A stretch of DNA of 11,001 nt from Blautia sp. Lineage in GTDB: Bacteria; Bacillota; Clostridia; Lachnospirales; Lachnospiraceae. The notes beneath the pieces are model-generated. The model had not been told where the DNA came from. It ran no database searches and saw only the letters and a list, made by a program, of their open reading frames with translations. The DNA lies in assembly GCA_030841965.1 (NCBI GenBank), contig JAUUSJ010000141.1, positions 1 to 11,001 on the forward strand, in the 5' to 3' direction. The position numbers and the translations under genes are program-made. This document shows positions 5,746 to 11,001 of the stretch, piece by piece (the stretch's first letter is position 1; every line of letters starts with the position of its first letter).

Positions 5746-6942
5746 TTAAAGCTGGAAAAATTGTTTCATGGTTCTGGAAAAAATAATGGGATATGTGATT
5801 TTTCTCATCGATTCCGCCGCAGTAATCGGTAAGGTTCCAATCACTTTTCCGTTTAGAGTATACTCAATCTGGCCAAGTGGCGCTCCTTTTTGGATGGGAG
5901 CTTTTAGGTTGTTATTTAGGACAACCTGTTTTTTTATGTCTTCTTTTTTAGTATTTGTCGTGCACGTATAGGAAAATGTCTTCGGTGTGGAAAAGGCGAT
6001 GTTTTGCTTTATCCCATTTTTGACTGGAATCGATTTTAGGAGGGAAGACGGGTTTTTATCGGTATACAGACTACAATTCGCAAAACCGTAGTCTAATAAA
6101 GTGGAGGCGTCTTTGATTCTCTGCTTGGAGTCTGGAGAGGCCATGACAACGGCGATGAGATGAATATCATTTCTTGTGGCGGTGGCGGACAGACAAAATT
6201 TGGCTGAGGAAGTGGAGCCGGTTTTTAGTCCCGTGGCGCCGTTATATTGTTTTATTAATTTATTTGTATTAGAAAGCCCAAAGGCAGTCTCTCCTTTTCT
6301 TGTTTTATGGGTGATTTCATCCATCCAAATCTTTGTATAGCGAAAGACATCGGGATGTTTTGTCGTGAGTTCTCTTGACATAATAGCGATATCTTTTGCA
6401 CAGCTTACATGTCCGTCAATATCCAGACCACAGCAGTTTAGAAAATTTGTGTGGTTCATGCCAAGTTTTTTTGCTTTTTCATTCATTTTTTGGACAAATG
6501 CCTCCTCGCTTCCTGCGATATGTTCTGCCATCGCCACGGAGGCGTCATTGGCGGAGGATATGATAATACATTTTAGAAGGTCATCTACTGTCTGCTCTTC
6601 TCCAACTTCCAAAAATACTTGAGAGCCTCCCATGGATGCGGCGTGGTCACTGACTGTCACGGTATCTTGATACGAGAGCTTTTTGGCGTCTATCGCCTCA
6701 AAAATGAGAAGGAGAGTCATAACCTTTGTGACACTGGCGAGGGGGCGTTGCTGCTCCATATTTTTTTCGTATAAAATCTGTCCACTGTCTGCCTCCATCA
6801 GACAGGCGGAGGCAGCTTCTATGGAAATAGCATCATTTGCTTGTTCTGTCTCCTCGGCGAGACAGATAAGAGGTGAAATATTTGTTAGAAGGAAGAAAGA
6901 AAAAAGGATAGAAAAAAGAAGGAAAGAAAGCTTTCTTTTCAT
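5746..6942 (-). CDS. dacF: D-alanyl-D-alanine carboxypeptidase (DacF/PBP5 type)
   Basis: Serine DD-carboxypeptidase that removes the terminal D-Ala of peptidoglycan stem peptides outside the membrane. Residues 1-29 are a signal peptide (MKRK, a hydrophobic run, cleavage near CLA-EE). The penicillin-binding motifs are complete: S70-V-T-K73 with nucleophile S70, S130-A-N132, and K240-T-G242. Residues ~280-375 fit the PBP5 C-terminal beta domain, and the last ~20 residues (RKITYPIIFSRTMKQFFQL) look like the amphipathic membrane anchor. At 398 residues the length is normal. SD AGGAGG (complement of 6951-6956) sits eight bases before ATG. It diverges from the metallophosphoesterase. The symbol is by family resemblance; dacA/dacB paralogues have the same layout. 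Confidence 0.9.
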   Translation of the reverse strand: MKRKLSFLLFSILFSFFLLTNISPLICLAEETEQANDAISIEAASACLMEADSGQILYEKNMEQQRPLASVTKVMTLLLIFEAIDAKKLSYQDTVTVSDHAASMGGSQVFLEVGEEQTVDDLLKCIIISSANDASVAMAEHIAGSEEAFVQKMNEKAKKLGMNHTNFLNCCGLDIDGHVSCAKDIAIMSRELTTKHPDVFRYTKIWMDEITHKTRKGETAFGLSNTNKLIKQYNGATGLKTGSTSSAKFCLSATATRNDIHLIAVVMASPDSKQRIKDASTLLDYGFANCSLYTDKNPSSLLKSIPVKNGIKQNIAFSTPKTFSYTCTTNTKKEDIKKQVVLNNNLKAPIQKGAPLGQIEYTLNGKVIGTLPITAAESMRKITYPIIFSRTMKQFFQL

Positions 6943-7007
6943 AGAAAACTCCTCCTGATTGCATCGCTTATTCTATATGTAGAACAAAAGAAGGAAAAAT
7001 ATGCCTG

Positions 7008-7057
7008 TCAGATAAAAAACTTTGTAAGTTGACTATCTTATCAGATAAGGTTAAAAT
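7008..7057 (+). promoter_or_regulatory. Promoter with embedded palindromic operator, before the metallophosphoesterase
   Basis: TTGACT (7029-7034) and TAAAAT (7052-7057) are 17 bases apart, a good sigma-A-type promoter. The spacer contains a perfect palindrome, CTTATC-A-GATAAG (7037-7049). A second half-site, TCAGATAA (7008-7015), lies 33 bases, about three helical turns, upstream of the same word at 7041-7048. This is the usual geometry of a repressor operator. The transcript would have a leader of about 105 nt. The repressor is unknown. Confidence 0.55.
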
Positions 7058-7105
7058 AAGAAATATCTGCACAATTCATGAAAAATAGGATGATGAAAGC
7101 TAAGA

Positions 7106-7134
7106 TGATTTTGTTTTGAGTGATTACAAAATCA
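7106..7134 (+). promoter_or_regulatory. Hairpin in the metallophosphoesterase leader
   Basis: TGATTTTGT (7106-7114) pairs with ACAAAATCA (7126-7134) around an 11-base loop, within the predicted 5' leader and about 36 bases before the start codon. No riboswitch class is recognised; it may be incidental in AT-rich DNA. Confidence 0.3.
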
Positions 7135-7170
7135 AATCATAAAAAATAGAACAGAAAGAGGGCGATTTAT

Positions 7171-8052
7171 ATGAAAAAAGAATATAAGGCGATGCTTGGT
7201 CTTAGTGCGGTAGCAGGAGTAGCGACAATGACTAGAGTGGCCTATGAGCTGACGCATTTTGAGGTGAGTCGATATGATATTGTAAATGAAAAGATTCCAG
7301 AGGCATTTTATCAGACAAAGCTCCTATTTTTGACGGACCTTCATAATACGGAGTATGGAAGGCAAAACGAGCGATTATTGGAGGCGATAGATAGGGAAAA
7401 GCCTGACTATATTTTTATCGGAGGAGATATGCTGGTGGCAAAGGCAGGAGCCTCCTTTTTGCCCGCCCTTTCTTTTGTGAGAAAGTTGGCAAAGAAATAT
7501 CCTGTATATTATGCAAACGGAAATCATGAGTACAGATTGAAGATTTATAGGGAACAGTATGGAAAGGATACGTATGATGATTATGTAAATTCACTAAAAG
7601 CTGCGGGAGTGACCTATCTTTGCAATGAGACAGTGAAGATTCGCCGGCAAAATCAGGAGATTTTTGTCTCAGGTCTTGAGATAGAGGCGATGTATTATCA
7701 TAGATTAAAGCAGATGAAAATGCCGGATAATTATATTCCATCTTTGCTCGGTCATCCAAAGGAGGACCAGTTTTCTATCTTGCTTGCTCATAATCCATAT
7801 TATTTTCCAGAGTATGCAAAATGGGGAGCAGATTTGGTATTAAGTGGGCATGTCCACGGAGGAATCGTGAGAATCCCGCATTTTGGCGGTGTGATTTCTC
7901 CACAGTTGACTCTATTTCCAAAGTATGATAAGGGACTTTTTAAGGAAGAGAATAGCTATATGATTTTAAGTCCTGGATTGGGAGTACATTCTATTCCATT
8001 TCGTCTGTTTAATCTGCCGCAGATGGAGGTAATTACTCTCTTTGGAAGATAA
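7171..8052 (+). CDS. Metallophosphoesterase (YkuE/YaeI-like calcineurin fold)
   Basis: A 293-residue binuclear-metal phosphoesterase. All family motifs are in order: D56-L-H58 (FLTDLHN), GGD86, GNH119E, H207 (LAHNP), and GH227VH229GG. Residues ~7-20 (AMLGLSAVAGVATM) are a short hydrophobic stretch after MKKEYK, suggesting a weak membrane anchor; the catalytic domain could then face outside, as in the YkuE/YaeI group linked to the envelope. SD-like AGAGGG lies just before ATG. Its promoter carries a palindrome, so it is likely repressible. It diverges from dacF, which also acts at the envelope. The substrate is not determinable here. Confidence 0.88.
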   Translation: MKKEYKAMLGLSAVAGVATMTRVAYELTHFEVSRYDIVNEKIPEAFYQTKLLFLTDLHNTEYGRQNERLLEAIDREKPDYIFIGGDMLVAKAGASFLPALSFVRKLAKKYPVYYANGNHEYRLKIYREQYGKDTYDDYVNSLKAAGVTYLCNETVKIRRQNQEIFVSGLEIEAMYYHRLKQMKMPDNYIPSLLGHPKEDQFSILLAHNPYYFPEYAKWGADLVLSGHVHGGIVRIPHFGGVISPQLTLFPKYDKGLFKEENSYMILSPGLGVHSIPFRLFNLPQMEVITLFGR

Positions 8053-8060
8053 TATGATAA

Positions 8061-8126
8061 GGGGCAAAAGTTCTAAAATCCGATGTAAGCTTGCTTGCAA
8101 AAGGATTTGAACTTGGGACCCGCCAA
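8061..8126. repeat. Dispersed hairpin element, copy 2
   Basis: A 66-nt copy of the element at 4530-4597, starting 8 bases after the metallophosphoesterase stop. Pairs: 8068-8073 with 8109-8114, 8076-8081 with 8103-8108, and the apical stem GTAAG/CTTGC (8085-8089, 8094-8098). The C-to-T change at 8086 turns a C-G pair into U-G, and the 2-nt deletion leaves a small bulge, so the fold is kept despite sequence change. Both copies sit just behind a stop codon on the plus strand. Confidence 0.8.
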
Positions 8127-8135
8127 CATTATAAC
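8107..8135 (+). promoter_or_regulatory. Putative scpAB promoter, -35 box inside hairpin copy 2
   Basis: TTGAAC (8107-8112) and TATAAC (8130-8135) are separated by exactly 17 bases, 5/6 matches or close to it for both boxes. The -35 box belongs to the right arm of the dispersed repeat and the -10 box lies just outside it. Transcription would start near 8142, about 36 bases before scpA. Confidence 0.5.
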
Positions 8136-8177
8136 ATAAAAAAGTGCAAATAAAGCTAGAAAGGGATTTTTTCTTTT

Positions 8178-8915
8178 ATGAGTATTGAAGTGAAGCTTCA
8201 GGTATTTGAGGGACCGCTTGACCTTCTTTTACATTTGATTGAAAAAAATAAAGTAAATATATATGATATTCCGATTGTGGAGATTACAAATCAATATTTG
8301 GATTATGTTCAGCAAATGCAGCAGCAGGATTTGGACGTTATGAGTGAATTTTTAATTATGGCGGCGACATTGATTAAAATTAAGTCGAAAATGCTTCTTC
8401 CAAAGGAGGAAAAGGAAGAGGAAGAAGACCCAAGAGAAGAGCTCGTGAGAAGATTGATCGAGTATAAAATGTATAAATATGCATCTTTTGAGCTGAAAGA
8501 TAGACAGATAGATGCGGAAAAACTGCTGTATAAACAACCGACCATTCCAAAAGAGGTGGAGAAATTTCGACCAAAAGTAGATGTAAATGAATTAATGCAA
8601 GACCTTACACTTCAAAAGTTGAATGAAATTTTTCAAAATGTCATGAAGAGACAGGCGGAAAAGATAGACCCGATTCGCAGTCAATTTCGCAATATTAAGC
8701 AGGAGGAAATTCGAGTTGAGGATAAGATGAATGAAATTCACGAGAAAATTAGGGGAATTTCTCATATTCATTTTCGGACTTTATTAGAAAAGCAAGGTTC
8801 CAAGACAGAGATTGTCGTCACTTTTTTATCGGTTTTGGAGCTGATGAAAATGGGTGTGATTGCGGTGAGACAAGAAGAAATCGGGGGAGATATCTGGATT
8901 GATTCTTTGGAGTGA
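8178..8915 (+). CDS. scpA: Segregation and condensation protein A
   Basis: Kleisin subunit of the bacterial SMC-ScpAB condensin, which bridges the SMC heads and helps separate sister chromosomes. The 245-residue length is typical. The hallmark N-terminus VFEGPLDLLLHLIEKNKV (9-26) and the D-I-P-I-V-E-I-T-N-Q-Y segment (31-41) form the part that binds the SMC neck. An acidic linker (KEEKEEEEDPREE, ~77-89) and a helical middle follow, and the C-terminal winged helix (~175-243, TFLSVLELMKMGVIAVRQEE) contacts the SMC cap. No strong SD precedes the ATG (AAAGGG at 8160-8165 is 12 bases away). scpB begins 13 bases after the stop. A hairpin element and a putative promoter lie directly upstream. Confidence 0.97.
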   Translation: MSIEVKLQVFEGPLDLLLHLIEKNKVNIYDIPIVEITNQYLDYVQQMQQQDLDVMSEFLIMAATLIKIKSKMLLPKEEKEEEEDPREELVRRLIEYKMYKYASFELKDRQIDAEKLLYKQPTIPKEVEKFRPKVDVNELMQDLTLQKLNEIFQNVMKRQAEKIDPIRSQFRNIKQEEIRVEDKMNEIHEKIRGISHIHFRTLLEKQGSKTEIVVTFLSVLELMKMGVIAVRQEEIGGDIWIDSLE

Positions 8916-8928
8916 GGAAAGGAGTATT

Positions 8929-9501
8929 ATGGAACAGTTAAAAGGAATGGTAGAGGCAATTTTATTTGCCGTCGGTGACGCAGTGAGTCTGGAGCTTCTC
9001 GCCAAAACTGCTGGTGTGGATAAAAAGACGATGAAAAAGGCGATAGAGGAGTTAAAATTAGACTACGAGAGGGAGGATAGGGGAATCCAGCTTATAGAGC
9101 TAGAAGATTCCTACCAGCTTAGCACAAAAAAGCAGTATTATGAGCAGTTAATTTCTCTTATCAAACATCCAAAAAAGCCAGTTTTGACGGATGTTATGCT
9201 GGAAACTTTGTCGATTATCGCCTATAAGCAGCCGATTACAAGGCAAGAAATCGAGGCAATTCGCGGGGTAAAATGCTCCCATGTCGTAAATCGTCTGATT
9301 GAGTTTGGGCTTGTATGCGAGGTTGGAAGATTAGATGCGATAGGAAGACCAATTCTCTTTGGGACGACGGAGGAGTTTTTGAGAAGTTTTGGCGTGGAGT
9401 CGATTGAGAGTTTACCATTGATTGAGGCTGATAAGGTTGTGGCTTTCAAGCAGGAGGCGGAGGAGGAAGTGCAATTATCACTAAAAACCCCTGCAAAATA
9501 A
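8929..9501 (+). CDS. scpB: Segregation and condensation protein B
   Basis: Partner of ScpA; dimers of two winged-helix domains bind the ScpA middle region and regulate SMC ATPase activity. The true start is ATG 8929, with SD AAAGGAG at 8918-8924, giving 190 residues; an in-frame ATG at 8899 inside scpA has no SD and would add an unlikely N-terminus. The first winged helix covers roughly residues 1-75 (VEAILFAVGDAVSLELLAK). The second, ~85-155, holds the family signature ETLSIIAYKQPITRQEIEAI followed by RGVKC and GRPILFGTTEEFL. It is coupled to scpA in a two-gene operon. Confidence 0.97.
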   Translation: MEQLKGMVEAILFAVGDAVSLELLAKTAGVDKKTMKKAIEELKLDYEREDRGIQLIELEDSYQLSTKKQYYEQLISLIKHPKKPVLTDVMLETLSIIAYKQPITRQEIEAIRGVKCSHVVNRLIEFGLVCEVGRLDAIGRPILFGTTEEFLRSFGVESIESLPLIEADKVVAFKQEAEEEVQLSLKTPAK

Positions 9502-9561
9502 TAAAATTATTAAAAAAATACATAAAAATGCGTTATTTTAGAATGAAAATTTGAAAATATA

Positions 9562-9590
9562 TTGTATCCACAAAATTTTTGCGCTATAAT
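9562..9590 (+). promoter_or_regulatory. Putative icd promoter
   Basis: A consensus -10 TATAAT (9585-9590) lies 17 bases from TTGTAT (9562-9567, 3/6 match). Transcription would start near 9597, giving a leader of about 50 nt. The gap upstream is very AT-rich, with only a weak AT stem (9497-9511) at the scpB end as a possible terminator. Confidence 0.6.
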
Positions 9591-9646
9591 ATAGCCTAAT
9601 AGGCAGCAAAATAATGCTGTTAACACGAAAAACAGGAGGAAAAGAT

Positions 9647-10855
9647 ATGGACAAGATTAAGATGACAACTCCATTGGTAGAGATGGATGGAGATGAGATG
9701 ACAAGAATTCTCTGGAAGATAATCAAAGATGAGTTATTATATCCTTTTATTGATTTAAAGACAGAGTACTATGATTTAGGTCTTGAGTACAGAAATGAGA
9801 CGAATGACCAGGTAACTATCGATTCTGCAAATGCGACAAAGAAATACGGTGTTGCAGTAAAATGTGCGACTATCACGCCAAATGCTGCCCGAATGACCGA
9901 GTATGATTTGAAGGAAATGTGGAAAAGTCCAAATGGTACGATTCGTGCTATTTTAGATGGAACGGTATTTCGTGCTCCTATCGTTGTAAAAGGAATTGAC
10001 CCAACGGTTCGCACATGGAAAAAGCCGATTACGATTGCGAGACATGCGTACGGTGATGTGTATAAGGGAGTGGAGATGAAGATTCCAGCAGCTGGTAAAG
10101 TAGAGCTCGTCTATACAGATGAGAGCGGCAAGGAAGAAAGAGAGCTCGTTCATCAGTTCGATGGACCTGGAATTGTTCAGGGACTTCACAATGTAGAGGC
10201 GTCCATCCGAAGCTTTGCGAAGAGTTGTTTTAACTATGCTCTTGATACAAAGCAGGATTTATGGTTTTCTACGAAGGATACGATTTCTAAGAAGTATGAC
10301 CATACATTTAAAGATATTTTCCAGGAGATTTATGACGCAGAGTATGCGGATAAGTTTGAGCAGGCGGGAATTGAGTATTTCTACACATTAATCGATGATG
10401 CAGTAGCTCGTGTGATTCGCTCTGAGGGTGGATATATCTGGGCATGTAAGAACTATGACGGTGATGTTATGAGTGATATGGTGGCGACTGCATTTGGTTC
10501 TCTCGCTATGATGACATCTGTTCTTGTATCTCCAGACGGAAATTATGAGTACGAGGCGGCTCATGGAACTGTGCAGAGACATTATTATAAGCATTTGAAG
10601 GGCGAGGAGACATCTACGAACTCCGTTGCTACAATCTTTGCTTGGACGGGAGCTCTTAGAAAACGTGGGGAGTTGGATGGACTTCCAAAGTTACAGGAGT
10701 TTGCGGATAAGTTAGAGAAGGCTACGATTGATACAATTGAGAGCGGAAAGATGACGAAGGATTTGGCGCTGATTACTACTTTGGAGGATGTGACGGTGTT
10801 AAATAGTGAGAATTTTATTAAAGAGATAAGAAAGACTTTGGAGGCTATGCTGTAA
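9647..10855 (+). CDS. icd: NADP-dependent isocitrate dehydrogenase, type II (eukaryote-like)
   Basis: Converts isocitrate to 2-oxoglutarate and CO2 with reduction of NADP, supplying glutamate precursor. The start is ATG 9647, set by SD AGGAGG (9634-9639); an ATG at 9614 lacks an SD. The protein has 402 residues and closely follows the homodimeric eukaryotic-type family: TITPNAARMTEYDLKEMW (75-92), the isocitrate-binding KSPNGTIR (93-100), R132 in ARHAYGD, metal-binding aspartates in LIDDAVAR and YDGDVMSD, and AAHGTVQRHY (304-313), whose R311-H312 pair matches the residues that select NADP in this family. It has its own promoter and no visible partner gene. No clear terminator follows. Confidence 0.96.
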   Translation: MDKIKMTTPLVEMDGDEMTRILWKIIKDELLYPFIDLKTEYYDLGLEYRNETNDQVTIDSANATKKYGVAVKCATITPNAARMTEYDLKEMWKSPNGTIRAILDGTVFRAPIVVKGIDPTVRTWKKPITIARHAYGDVYKGVEMKIPAAGKVELVYTDESGKEERELVHQFDGPGIVQGLHNVEASIRSFAKSCFNYALDTKQDLWFSTKDTISKKYDHTFKDIFQEIYDAEYADKFEQAGIEYFYTLIDDAVARVIRSEGGYIWACKNYDGDVMSDMVATAFGSLAMMTSVLVSPDGNYEYEAAHGTVQRHYYKHLKGEETSTNSVATIFAWTGALRKRGELDGLPKLQEFADKLEKATIDTIESGKMTKDLALITTLEDVTVLNSENFIKEIRKTLEAML

Positions 10856-10879
10856 GAGAGGATGGCTTAGAGGGTGCTT

Positions 10880-10944
10880 GGGGACGGACGCTGATAGAAG
10901 AGAGAGGATATGGGGACAGACGCTAATAGAGGAGAGAGGTATAT
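10880..10944. repeat. Two imperfect tandem repeats, 32 and 33 nt
   Basis: The units at 10880-10911 and 10912-10944 both begin GGGGAC(G/A)GACGCT(G/A)ATAGA, continue with a purine run containing GAGAGAGG, and end in ATAT. They lie between icd and a possible next gene. The GGGGACNGACGC head recalls intergenic repeats linked to Y1/REP-type transposases in clostridia, but that comparison is from memory. The second unit also supplies an SD-like GGAGAGAGG. Confidence 0.55.
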
Positions 10945-11001
10945 GTTCCGAAAACACGTTCGTTCCCACGATTTTTCGACATACGCTGATTTTTGCCGCC
11001 T
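10943..11001 (+). CDS. Possible start of a gene running off the right edge
   Basis: ATG 10943 opens an uninterrupted frame to the window end (MFRKHVRSHDFSTYADFCR, 19 full codons), preceded by GGAGAGAGG (10931-10939) at short spacing. The length is too small to recognise a family, and the frame overlaps a LexA-box-like site, so this may instead be upstream control DNA. Confidence 0.3.
   Translation, partial: MFRKHVRSHDFSTYADFCR
10949..10962. promoter_or_regulatory. LexA-box-like site, one mismatch
   Basis: On the minus strand 10949-10962 reads CGAACGTGTTTTCG. This fits the Gram-positive LexA pattern GAAC-RNRY-GTTC except for one base (TTTC for GTTC). It could mark an SOS gene beyond the right edge; a chance match is quite possible. 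Confidence 0.25.

Noticed and set aside
5644..5832. 62-codon plus-strand frame starting in the DUF4261-like gene's stop codon (TAATG)
   Set aside because: It runs through the 87-nt hairpin and then antisense into the end of dacF, has no dedicated SD, and its second half is a shadow of dacF.
6957..7030. Sporulation-sigma promoter for dacF on the minus strand
   Set aside because: CATATAGA resembles a SigE -10 box, but no -35 match was found at the required distance.
7078..7119. 13-codon leader peptide (MKNRMMKAKMILF) before the metallophosphoesterase
   Set aside because: No SD before its ATG and no regulatory codon run; chance in AT-rich leader DNA.
8899..8928. Upstream start for scpB inside scpA
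   Set aside because: No SD, adds residues not seen in the family, whereas ATG 8929 has AAAGGAG and the usual N-terminus.
9614..9646. Upstream start for icd
   Set aside because: The AGGAGG at 9634-9639 would lie inside the coding region; ATG 9647 is correctly spaced and matches the family N-terminus.

Overview
The window reads as chromosome of a low-GC, Gram-positive anaerobe, most likely a clostridial Lachnospiraceae-type bacterium. The reasons are AT-rich DNA, strong AGGAGG-type ribosome binding sites on nearly every gene, a Firmicutes-type DacF-like carboxypeptidase, an scpA-scpB pair, and a type II (eukaryote-like) NADP isocitrate dehydrogenase. No rRNA, tRNA, CRISPR array or intact transposase gene was seen.

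Layout. (1) 1-807: the end of a phage-like lysis region, with the 3' part of an endolysin (peptidase, peptidoglycan-binding and Cpl-7-type repeats) and a coupled small cysteine-rich protein. (2) 808-1048: a junction holding a short dyad, a 20-codon fragment resembling the 3' end of a gene, and a 62-nt hairpin that probably terminates transcription from both sides. (3) 1049-3901: a minus-strand flavodoxin-cupin operon facing a LysR regulator across overlapping divergent promoters, then a PHP phosphoesterase behind lysR. (4) 3988-5644: a signal-less zinc amidase, an intergenic region packed with hairpins, and a DUF4261-like protein of unknown function. (5) 5645-5745: a long imperfect inverted repeat between convergent genes. 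(6) 5746-8052: dacF on the minus strand diverging from a membrane-type metallophosphoesterase whose promoter carries a palindrome in its spacer. (7) 8061-10855: a second copy of the dispersed hairpin element, then scpA-scpB and icd. (8) 10880-11001: two imperfect tandem repeats and the possible start of another gene.

Most genes are recognisable housekeeping or accessory genes. The less explained material is non-coding: a dispersed 66-68 nt hairpin family whose second copy appears to supply the -35 box of the scpAB promoter, two other long hairpins, and a promoter-embedded palindrome. I did not find a clear new multi-gene system. Everything here rests on reading the sequence by eye, so family names are recognition calls, not search results.
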